From Saprospiraceae bacterium (GTDB lineage Bacteria; Bacteroidota; Bacteroidia; Chitinophagales; Saprospiraceae): DNA of 64,000 nt. The notes under the pieces were generated by a model. That model searched no databases. It was not told the DNA's origin and saw nothing but the letters and a program-made list of their open reading frames with translations. Each line of letters starts with the position of its first letter. The first letter of the stretch is position 1. A program made the translations under genes and the position numbers. Location of the stretch: positions 1 to 64,000 of the forward strand of contig JALVEE010000219.1 of assembly GCA_027008645.1 (NCBI GenBank), read 5' to 3'. Below are positions 10,360-18,842 of the stretch, piece by piece.

Positions 10360-10583
10360 GGTGCATTTCATTTTTTCGCATACAAGTTTAATTTTTTTAT
10401 TTGCACAGACCGTCCCGCTTATGAAATCAATCCGTTTTACTTCTATATACTACCTCAATGTGCCGTTAGGCACAAAACATGGGTAAAAAAGGCTATTAAC
10501 CAACTAAAATGCGTGCCGTAGGTACGCTATGTTGCCCACATCAACAAAATTTCTTGTAATAACGCAAAAAATTGAAATGCACC
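10360..10583. repeat. Inverted-repeat-bounded intergenic element with internal hairpins
   Basis: aggtgcatttcattttttcgc ... cgcaaaaaattgaaatgcacct; internal hairpin TGTGCC-GTTA-GGCACA. Confidence 0.75.
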
Positions 10584-10629
10584 TCAAAAAGCCTGCTTAC
10601 TGTCAGATTGTAAATAATGGCAATATCAA

Positions 10630-10655
10630 AAAAGCGCTCCGTGAAGAGCGCTTTT
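10630..10655 (-). terminator. Rho-independent terminator for the superoxide dismutase gene
   Basis: AAAAGCGCTC-CGTGAA-GAGCGCTTTT perfect 10-bp stem followed by T-run on the minus strand. Confidence 0.85.
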
Positions 10656-10688
10656 AATAACAAAACTAAAAATTATTGACAATTAATC

Positions 10689-11294
10689 TTATTTTACTTT
10701 ATGGTATAGACGATCAACTTCTTCCCAATTTATTACATTGAAAAAATCACTGATATATCCACCTCTTTTATTTTGATGTTTTAGATAATATGCGTGTTCC
10801 CATACATCCATACCCAATATCGGGCTTCCTTTGATTTCAGCAAATTGCATCAAAGGATTGTCTTGATTCGCTGTAGATCCAATCCTAAGATTTCCACATT
10901 CAAAGGTCAACCAAGCCCATCCTGAACCAAATCTCCCCAGACCTGCTTTTGTGAATTTTTCCTTGAATTTGGCAAATGAGCCAAAGGTATCATCAATATG
11001 CTTTGCCAAATCACCTGAAGGTTGACCACCACCATTTGGTGACATTATTTTCCAATACATAACATGATTGAAATATCCTCCTCCATTATTTCTTACCGCT
11101 TTATTACAAGGATCAACAGTGGCCAATATCTCTTCAATAGTCATATTTTCCATATCGGTTCCTGCAATTGCTGCATTAAGACCATTAGTATATCCTTGAT
11201 GATGTCCTGTATGATGAACTCTCATAGTAGCTTCATCAATATAAGGTTCTAATGCATTGTAATCATAAGGTAATTCAGGTAATTCAAAAGCCAT
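10689..11294 (-). CDS. sodB: Fe/Mn superoxide dismutase
   Basis: MAFELPELPYDYNALEPYIDEATMRVHHTGHHQGYTNGLN ... DVWEHAYYLKHQNKR; start set at internal MAFELP (ORF track extends to 11333). Confidence 0.95.
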   Translation of the reverse strand: MAFELPELPYDYNALEPYIDEATMRVHHTGHHQGYTNGLNAAIAGTDMENMTIEEILATVDPCNKAVRNNGGGYFNHVMYWKIMSPNGGGQPSGDLAKHIDDTFGSFAKFKEKFTKAGLGRFGSGWAWLTFECGNLRIGSTANQDNPLMQFAEIKGSPILGMDVWEHAYYLKHQNKRGGYISDFFNVINWEEVDRLYHKVK

Positions 11295-11437
11295 ATTTCT
11301 GTTTTTATTTTGCGAATAATACAAATTTAACACAAATACAAGCTATTTGTTGGTCTTATTTTAATTTAATCTTAATAAATGTAGTGGAGGCGACAAATTT
11401 TTTACATTAACATTACATGATTATCATAATTTTTTTT

Positions 11438-12259
11438 CTATTCATTTAATGCCCATTTCAAAGCCTTTTCTTTCGTTGCTCTAAATATAGTGTTGTGTTT
11501 TTCTTTAGGTTCATAAGAATATTCCCATTGTAATTTGCTTGGTGCATTATCTTTTAAAATTTTAGCCAATTGATTCGTATATTGCGCAATGGAGTATTTA
11601 TGATTTTCCAGGCTTGAACCCGCAAACCAAAGTTTTATTTTTTTGTCCGGAAATTTTCTTAAAAGTTCATCCGCTTTTCTTACTAAGTAATGATCATTCC
11701 ACCATATTGAAGGATCTATAGCAATACAAAAATCAAAGATTTCAGGATGTTGCATAAATGTTTCCATCACAAAAAGTCCTGCTAAAGATTCTCCAATAAT
11801 TCCCTTTTTATCTGAAGTTCGGTATTTGCTATTTATATCCGGGATTAGTTCTTGAGTAATAAATGCTCGGAAATTTTTTGCTCCATCTGTCAAAGGACAA
11901 TATTGCTCATCTTCCTTTGTTTCCGAATACCCCGTTAAATCTCTTCCTCTGACAGTATTTTCGATTCCAACAAGAATAATTGGTTGAATAGATTTTTCTT
12001 TAATAAGTTTTTCTAATGTGTTCGCAATATGAGGAAAATCTTCTTTTATTCCACCATCAGGCATATACAATACAGGAAATGAATCATTGCCTTTTTCATA
12101 TGTTGGCGGAGTCCAAATGTTTATTATTCTTGTTTCTCCCACTTTTTTAGATTCTATCTTTATAGTGTCGTGTTTTGGAATCGGGTCATTATATTCAGGA
12201 GTATTATTACAAGCTATTATGAATAAAGACATCAATACTAAATAATTCAAATTTCTCAT
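11438..12259 (-). CDS. Alpha/beta hydrolase-fold esterase, lipoprotein
   Basis: Lipobox-like IIAC; nucleophile elbow GESLAG; esterase-D-type VLYMPDGG and WWNDHY. Confidence 0.8.
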   Translation of the reverse strand: MRNLNYLVLMSLFIIACNNTPEYNDPIPKHDTIKIESKKVGETRIINIWTPPTYEKGNDSFPVLYMPDGGIKEDFPHIANTLEKLIKEKSIQPIILVGIENTVRGRDLTGYSETKEDEQYCPLTDGAKNFRAFITQELIPDINSKYRTSDKKGIIGESLAGLFVMETFMQHPEIFDFCIAIDPSIWWNDHYLVRKADELLRKFPDKKIKLWFAGSSLENHKYSIAQYTNQLAKILKDNAPSKLQWEYSYEPKEKHNTIFRATKEKALKWALNE

Positions 12260-12297
12260 TTTATTCGGTTTTTTTAGTGAATGACAAACGACCCATT

Positions 12298-13263
12298 TTA
12301 TACCGTAAAAGGGTGCTTCGCCAAGGGCAATTTTGCAAAAGGGTGATAATCTCCTTTCAATCCTACCGGAATTTGATGTCTTATATCATGGACAATATCG
12401 ATTGCTTGTTTTGAATCTTCCAAACCAAATCCCTGTCCTGACAATATATGTTCATAACTCTTTGTGTGCAATTCTGTAAATCCTCCACTAAATTCAAATG
12501 TGTCATCACCTATAGTTATAGCTCTATAAGTTCTCAATCCCTTTGCACGAACATCTTCCGGTATAGTATTGTAGTTTATACTTAAAAAATATCTAACTCT
12601 TGCCCTGTCAAATTCAAGATACCCGGCAGCTCTATCATGAGTGTGAATATGGACGATATTCTTATTTATTTTTCCAAATATCCATCCCAACATATCAAAG
12701 AAATGCACTCCGATATTAGTAGCAATACCACCGGATTTTTTCACATCTCCTTTCCAACTGGTATAATACCAATGCCCTCTTGAAGTAAGATAAGCCAAAT
12801 CTATATCATAGATCTTATCCTTAGGCCCGTTTTCAATTTTATTCTTCAATTCGATTACACTTTGATGCAATCGCAGCTGCAATATATTGTATATTCTTTT
12901 ACCTGTTTCAGCCTCTTTATCTTGTAATGCTTCAAGATTCCAGGGATTGAGAACAATGGGTTTTTCACATATCACATCAGCCCCTCTATTAAGACCAAAT
13001 CTCATATGTGCATCGTGAAGGTAATTTGGAGTGCATATACTCACATAATCCAATTTTATGCCGTTTCTTTTTATCTTTTCAATATGTCTGTCGAAACGTT
13101 CAAACTCGATAAAAAAATCAGAATCAGGGAAAAAGCTATCCATTATTCCCACCGAATCAAATGGATCCAGAGCTGCAACAAGATTATTTCCCGTATCTTT
13201 AATCGCCTTCAGATGCCTTGGAGCTATATAACCGGCTGCTCCTATTAGTGCAAAATTTTTCAT
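12298..13263 (-). CDS. Gfo/Idh/MocA family oxidoreductase, WlbA/WbpB-like
   Basis: ALIGAAGYIAPRHLKAI, VSICTPNYLHDAH, CEKPIVLN, GGIATNIGVHFFDML. Confidence 0.85.
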   Translation of the reverse strand: MKNFALIGAAGYIAPRHLKAIKDTGNNLVAALDPFDSVGIMDSFFPDSDFFIEFERFDRHIEKIKRNGIKLDYVSICTPNYLHDAHMRFGLNRGADVICEKPIVLNPWNLEALQDKEAETGKRIYNILQLRLHQSVIELKNKIENGPKDKIYDIDLAYLTSRGHWYYTSWKGDVKKSGGIATNIGVHFFDMLGWIFGKINKNIVHIHTHDRAAGYLEFDRARVRYFLSINYNTIPEDVRAKGLRTYRAITIGDDTFEFSGGFTELHTKSYEHILSGQGFGLEDSKQAIDIVHDIRHQIPVGLKGDYHPFAKLPLAKHPFTV

Positions 13264-13307
13264 AGTGATAATATTATAAATAGTGAGTTAAAATGTGAAT
13301 GTTTTAT

Positions 13308-14711
13308 TTATTTCCCTATTGCGTTGACCTCAAAACCAATCTCTCTTAATTTTTTATGATCGAGAATATTCCTTCCGTCAAAAATATATGCAGGCTTATT
13401 CATGTTATCATATATTTTTTGCCAATCATAATCTTTAAATTCATCCCATTCGGTAATAACAGCTATCGCAAAAGCTCCTTTCATAGCGTCATAAGGATTA
13501 CCGGAATAATTTAGATATTTTCTATTTTCTTTCGGACTTCTTGTCTGTAGATAATCAATATCTTCAAACATTCTTTTTTTAGTGACTTTCGGATCAAAGA
13601 CAAAAATATCAGCCTTATCTTCCATTAAAATATCCGCGACATAAATGGCTGCTGATTCTCTAGTATCATTGGTATCTTTTTTGAATGCCCAACCTAGAAA
13701 TGCTATTTTCTTTCCTGACAATGTATTGTTCAATGAAGCGATTATACTATCTGCAAATCTGTTCTTTTGATAGTCATTTATTTTGATAACATTCTGCCAA
13801 TAATCCGCCACTTCATCCAATCCGTATGACTTGGCGATATAGACCAAATTCAATATATCTTTTTGGAAGCAGGAGCCACCAAAACCTACAGATGCTTTTA
13901 AAAACTTAGGACCGATTCTAGAGTCCATACCAATGGCTTTTGCTACTTCATCTACATCAGCTCCCGTTTTATCGCATAGTGCGGATATCGCATTTATCGA
14001 TGATATTCTCTGAGCAAGAAATGCATTTGCAACAAGTTTTGATAATTCCGATGACCAAATATTGGTTTGTAGAATCCTTTCATCCGGTATCCATTCCCTG
14101 TATATATCAGAAAGAGCCTCGATAGCTCTAAGACCATCCTCTGTTTGTTCCCCACCTATAAGTACCCTGTCAGGATTATTCAAATCCCTTATCGCTGTTC
14201 CTTCCGCTAAAAATTCGGGGTTTGACAACACCTGAAACTTCACACCATTACCGGTATTTGACAGAATTTTATTTACAGCTTGTGCTGTTTTAATCGGAAT
14301 TGTAGATTTCTCAACAACTATCTTATCCGTTTTTGCTACTTTAGCTATAGTTCTGGCACTTGACTCAATATATTTAAGGTCTGCCGCCATCCCCTTTCCC
14401 TTACCATAAGTTTTTGTGGGGGTATTTACCGACATAAAAATCATTTCGGCATATTCCAATTCTTTTTCCACTTCTGTTGAAAAAAACAAATTTCTTCCTC
14501 TCGCTTCTGCTACTACTTCTTTCAATCCCGGTTCATAAACAGGCAAATCATCAAGATTATCACTGTTCCATCGTTTGATTTTTTCAGTATCCAAATCCAC
14601 AACTGTTACTTTTATATGAGGACATTTTTGTGCTATTACAGCCATTGTCGGTCCACCTACATATCCGGCGCCAATACAACAAATTGATTTTATTTTTTCA
14701 GGAATATTCAT
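13308..14711 (-). CDS. ugd: UDP-glucose 6-dehydrogenase
   Basis: ICCIGAGYVGGPTMAVIAQKCPHIKVTVVD, VNTPTKTYGKGKGMAADLKYIE, GFGGSCFQKDILNLVY. Confidence 0.95.
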   Translation of the reverse strand: MNIPEKIKSICCIGAGYVGGPTMAVIAQKCPHIKVTVVDLDTEKIKRWNSDNLDDLPVYEPGLKEVVAEARGRNLFFSTEVEKELEYAEMIFMSVNTPTKTYGKGKGMAADLKYIESSARTIAKVAKTDKIVVEKSTIPIKTAQAVNKILSNTGNGVKFQVLSNPEFLAEGTAIRDLNNPDRVLIGGEQTEDGLRAIEALSDIYREWIPDERILQTNIWSSELSKLVANAFLAQRISSINAISALCDKTGADVDEVAKAIGMDSRIGPKFLKASVGFGGSCFQKDILNLVYIAKSYGLDEVADYWQNVIKINDYQKNRFADSIIASLNNTLSGKKIAFLGWAFKKDTNDTRESAAIYVADILMEDKADIFVFDPKVTKKRMFEDIDYLQTRSPKENRKYLNYSGNPYDAMKGAFAIAVITEWDEFKDYDWQKIYDNMNKPAYIFDGRNILDHKKLREIGFEVNAIGK

Positions 14712-14940
14712 TAGATTAATTATTATTTATTGGCTGGAAGAAAACAGGCACATACCTGATAATATGAACTAATATCAAGCCTGATGTATTTTCTTACAGT
14801 CACTGTTTTTCATTAGAGCACAAAGATATGCATTTGTTTTATCCAATATGAATTTTAATTATTTTTTTAACAAAAAAACATTTCCTCCAAACAAATTTAG
14901 GGTCTATTTTAATGATTGATGCCGTAAATTTTTTGCCCGA

Positions 14941-14998
14941 GCATAAGATTAGCCCCAAACTTCAGTTAGCCCAGAGTGCGCTTCAGCGTACTTACCCA
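14941..14998. repeat. Partial copy, opposite orientation, of the hairpin-rich element at 28.8 kb
   Basis: gcataagattagccccaaacttcagttagcccagagtgcgcttcagcgtactt matches the reverse complement of pieces within 28810-28890. Confidence 0.7.
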
Positions 14999-15078
14999 CT
15001 AAAAAAATAAAATTGAATAAATGTATCATTTTAGAATTTATTTGGTATAATTTGTATATTGCAGCCATAGTTGAGATT

Positions 15079-16518
15079 ATGAGTTTAAAAAGATTTGTCA
15101 AGGATACTGCCGTTTACGGAATCGCCACGATATTGCCTCGAGTGATAAATGTCTTATTGCTCAGACTGTTTACCAATGAGATGAAAACAGATCAATTTTC
15201 TGATGCAACTTATTTCTGGATATTTGCTTCTCTATTCAATGTTTTGTTGACGTATGGGATGGAAACTTCTTTTTTCAGGTTTTTCACAAAGTTAAATAAA
15301 AACAAAAAGGTCTTAAATACAGCTTTTAGTTCTATATTAATTTCAAGTTTTATTTTTCTCGCGGTAATATTGTTCTTTAGATCTCAAATAGCCGGCATAC
15401 TCGGATTTGATGTCAAGTACTTTACCATCTTGGTTTGGGTAACATTTCTCGATACTTTGGTTGTCATACCATATGCATATCTAAGAGTTACAAACCGTCC
15501 GCTAAGATTTGCATTCTACAAGATAACCAATATCTTATTTTATGTGATAGCAATTATTTTCTTTTTTAAATTTTTACCTTACTTGACTGATATCAATCCG
15601 GAATTAAGTTCCATATTTCAAAACAATAATAATGCTGTTTTCATTTTTTATTCCAGTTTTTTTGCAAGTGCAATGACTTTGGTTTTATTTGTTCCTATAT
15701 TAATAAATTTCAAGTTTGAAATCGACAAAAAGCTTTGGAAACAAATGATGCGATACGGTATCCCTATAATGGTGGCAGGTTTGGCTTATATCATCAATGA
15801 AAATTTGGACAAATACTTAATCAGGAGGATGATCAGTCCTGAGATTATGGGGGCTTATGCAGCTACATACAAAATTGGGGTATTTATGTCCTTGTATATA
15901 ACAGCTTTCAGGCTGGGAGCTGAACCGTTTTTTTTCAGCCAAAGCAAGGAGAGCGATGCTAAACAAAAATATGCTACGATTTTATTGTGGTTCACTATTG
16001 TGGGCTCGATTTTCTATGTATTTGTAGTGGCGTATATGGATATAATTTCCTCATTTTTTCTCAAAAAGCAAGAGTATTTGATTACTTTGGCTATTGTTCC
16101 TGTAATTTTATTAGCAAATCTATTGCTTGGTATATATTATAATCTTACTATTTGGTACAAACTAACTGACAAAACAAGATTTGGTATGTATTTATCTGTT
16201 TTTGGAGCTATAATTACCATATTAATCAATATCTTGTTAATTCCCGTTTTTGGTTTTATGGCAGCAGCGTGGGCTACTGTTGCAGCGTACGGCTCTATGG
16301 CTATTGTCTCTTATATTCTAAGTAAAAAATACTATCCTATTGATTATGATATAAAAAAAATAGCTTATTATTTATTAACATCAGCCTTATTATCTTATTT
16401 GATTTTCAAATACTTCTATGATGATCTAATAATAAAAACCTTGATTTTTACCGGATATGGACTAATGATTATCCTTTTAGAAAGGAAAAGTTTGGCGAAT
16501 ATGATACAAAAACAATAA
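15079..16518 (+). CDS. Polysaccharide flippase / oligosaccharide translocase (MATE/Wzx-like)
   Basis: MSLKRFVKDTAVYGIATILPRVINVLLLRLFTNE with many TM segments; start at internal ATG (ORF track starts at 15013). Confidence 0.85.
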   Translation: MSLKRFVKDTAVYGIATILPRVINVLLLRLFTNEMKTDQFSDATYFWIFASLFNVLLTYGMETSFFRFFTKLNKNKKVLNTAFSSILISSFIFLAVILFFRSQIAGILGFDVKYFTILVWVTFLDTLVVIPYAYLRVTNRPLRFAFYKITNILFYVIAIIFFFKFLPYLTDINPELSSIFQNNNNAVFIFYSSFFASAMTLVLFVPILINFKFEIDKKLWKQMMRYGIPIMVAGLAYIINENLDKYLIRRMISPEIMGAYAATYKIGVFMSLYITAFRLGAEPFFFSQSKESDAKQKYATILLWFTIVGSIFYVFVVAYMDIISSFFLKKQEYLITLAIVPVILLANLLLGIYYNLTIWYKLTDKTRFGMYLSVFGAIITILINILLIPVFGFMAAAWATVAAYGSMAIVSYILSKKYYPIDYDIKKIAYYLLTSALLSYLIFKYFYDDLIIKTLIFTGYGLMIILLERKSLANMIQKQ

Positions 16519-16532
16519 ATAAAATACACCAA

Positions 16533-17624
16533 TCAATGCACATAAACCCTCTTCACTCTTGGAGCTATTCTCGACAAGATTTCATATGAAATGGTATTGA
16601 CGGAACGAGCGCATTCTTGCAGGCTGATATTGCTGCCAAAAATCTCTACCTCATCACCTGTTTTGACACTATCCAAACCGCTTATATCAATATAACAAGT
16701 ATCCATAGAAACATTTCCCACAAAAGGGACTTTAGTTCCATTGACCCAAGCCATATTATTGTTGTTTCCAAAGATTCTAAATAATCCATCGGCATATCCC
16801 AATGGAATAATGGCTATTTTTCTATTGTTATTTTTTTTGTATCTAATACCGTATCCTATCCCATCTCCGGGTTTTATCGTTTTTATCTGAATAATTTTGG
16901 TTTTTAAAGTATGTACTGCTTTGAGTTCTTTTGAAATAATACCTGAGATATCATCTCCGTGCATCCCGATTCCAAGGCGAACCATATCAAAATGAGCTTC
17001 CGGAAATCTTATTATGCCGGCACTATTCAATATATGCCGCATTGGACTATTGGAAAGAACCGGTTGAATTTTATCGTACATTTTTTCAAACAATCGTATT
17101 TGCTTATATGTAAAACTATCCATTTCTTTATCCTCACTTGCTGCAAGATGTGAAAAAACAGATACTACTTTTATATTATTATTCGATTTTAAATATTGGA
17201 TTAATTCATTTATCCGGCTTTCTTCAAAACCAAGCCTGTGCATTCCCGTATCAAGTTTCAAATGAATCTTCAATTCGTCAATATCACATTTTTTAAACTT
17301 CTCAAATTGGCTAAAATCGTAAAACGCCGGTTCAAGATTATTTTCGAGCAATATTTTGAAAAAATCAATTTCAGGATTGAAAACCAATATAGGTTTTGTT
17401 ATCCCGTTTTGCCTTAATTCCACCCCTTCATAAGTATATGCTACAGCGAGATAATCTACACCTATCTTTTCATAAAACTTAGCCAACTCTATCGCACTTG
17501 ATCCATATCCCGATGCTTTTATTACCGCACAAAACTTCGTGCTCTGCCCTAAAAATGACTTGTAAATGTTTACATTATGTTCCAATGCATTGAAGTTAGT
17601 CTCTAATACTGTTCTTGACACCAT
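16533..17624 (-). CDS. alr: Alanine racemase
   Basis: AVIKASGYGSSAIELAK PLP-lysine motif, LDTGMHRLGF, VRLGIGMHG, GNVSMDTCYIDIS. Confidence 0.93.
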   Translation of the reverse strand: MVSRTVLETNFNALEHNVNIYKSFLGQSTKFCAVIKASGYGSSAIELAKFYEKIGVDYLAVAYTYEGVELRQNGITKPILVFNPEIDFFKILLENNLEPAFYDFSQFEKFKKCDIDELKIHLKLDTGMHRLGFEESRINELIQYLKSNNNIKVVSVFSHLAASEDKEMDSFTYKQIRLFEKMYDKIQPVLSNSPMRHILNSAGIIRFPEAHFDMVRLGIGMHGDDISGIISKELKAVHTLKTKIIQIKTIKPGDGIGYGIRYKKNNNRKIAIIPLGYADGLFRIFGNNNNMAWVNGTKVPFVGNVSMDTCYIDISGLDSVKTGDEVEIFGSNISLQECARSVNTISYEILSRIAPRVKRVYVH

Positions 17625-17631
17625 TTGCCCC

Positions 17632-18231
17632 TTACTGTTTTTTGGTTATAATCAAACCCTTATGCTTATTTAAAAGTATATCTTTGACTCTATTTTGCCA
17701 TATTTTTTTGAATTTTGACTGCTCGTCCTCCGTAGCTGTCCCACCAATACATTTTTGTAATAATGGAAGCATATCTTTATTTTGCTTTACTACTGATGGA
17801 TTATAAATCATTTTTATAGAATCTCCATTATACTCAAACTCAATGTCGCAATCCAAATTATCATCGTAAAACAATTTATTTTTTCTACTCATCCTCCCCC
17901 CAATACCTCCAAAACCACTTTCATCATTCACACCGAAAATATAGGCAGCTACATTTGCAACTACTCCATTAGTGCCATTCTCCTTAGATCCTTTTGCAAT
18001 AATCTTAATATTGCCTCTTTCGAGCAATTTACTTTCATTTGAAAAATAATCATTTGCCTTAAAACACATAAGATAAGCGCCGGCAACAGTTGGACACGAA
18101 TGTCCTGCAAACTTTACCACATCACTGTAATTAATTTCAATTATTCCATCCTCTATAGCTCCTAAAATATCACTTAAAGGATCATAAAGTTTGATTACCG
18201 GTATTTCTTTAAAAAAATCTGGATATTTCAT
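17632..18231 (-). CDS. FmdE-domain-like protein
   Basis: VVKFAGHSCPTVAGAYLMCFKA (GHxCP-type motif) and GSKENGTNGVVANVAAYIFG. Confidence 0.55.
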   Translation of the reverse strand: MKYPDFFKEIPVIKLYDPLSDILGAIEDGIIEINYSDVVKFAGHSCPTVAGAYLMCFKANDYFSNESKLLERGNIKIIAKGSKENGTNGVVANVAAYIFGVNDESGFGGIGGRMSRKNKLFYDDNLDCDIEFEYNGDSIKMIYNPSVVKQNKDMLPLLQKCIGGTATEDEQSKFKKIWQNRVKDILLNKHKGLIITKKQ

Positions 18232-18314
18232 ACTTCAATATATTAAAAAATTGTGAATATATGTTTCAAAGAACAAATATAATCAAAAACAATTAACCTG
18301 CATTTGGGTGGGTG

Positions 18315-18570
18315 TATTTAATTTTTTCGCATTGTGAGTTCTATCCATCGATTTTATGGAAAGATAATATTTCCCGCTGTACAGTGGGATAAATGTGAAT
18401 AACCGTGGGTGAAACCCGCGGTATCCGAACAAGTAAAATACAACTCCAGATGAGTTGAATATCCATACAACATAATAATTGATAATTGAACACCTTTCGG
18501 CGTTCATATTCCTTCTCAAATTTACCCCGCATTTCATACGGGGCTAATCATATTAAACCACAGTCGTGGT
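18315..18570. repeat. Multi-hairpin intergenic element
   Basis: Begins gtgtatttaattttttcgc; contains six short hairpins at 18373-18388, 18402-18422, 18441-18457, 18488-18505, 18525-18543 and 18557-18570. Confidence 0.75.
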
Positions 18571-18730
18571 TTTGCTCTCTCATATATAAACCAAAAATGC
18601 GTTTTACACATTAATCCCCCAAATAAGTTTTTTTAGGGCTAATCTAATATAGTCGGCATCCTGAAATCATTTACCGAAACATACAGAGTAGCTTTTAACT
18701 TCAGATAAGGGGTACGGGCAGTTGTGCCAT

Positions 18731-18764
18731 AAAAAAAGACTCCCTTCAACGTTTTGAAGAGGAG
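18731..18764 (-). terminator. Rho-independent terminator of the 1438-aa T9SS protein gene
   Basis: Minus strand: ggctcctcttcaaaacgttgaagggagtcttttttt. Confidence 0.8.
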
Positions 18765-18842
18765 CCCATCCCAAAAACAGTAAACAAATCTTTGGTCAAA
18801 GTTTGCCGGTCTCTGTTCAAGACCGGCAACTTCAACTATATC

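Noticed and set aside
12298-16518. Complete capsule/O-antigen cluster
   Set aside because: Only WlbA-like, UGDH and a flippase are present; no polymerase or glycosyltransferase set nearby.
18283-18537. 84-aa and 63-aa minus-strand ORFs (...GFHPRLFTFIPL...)
   Set aside because: They translate the multi-hairpin repeat element; no start context or protein-like composition.
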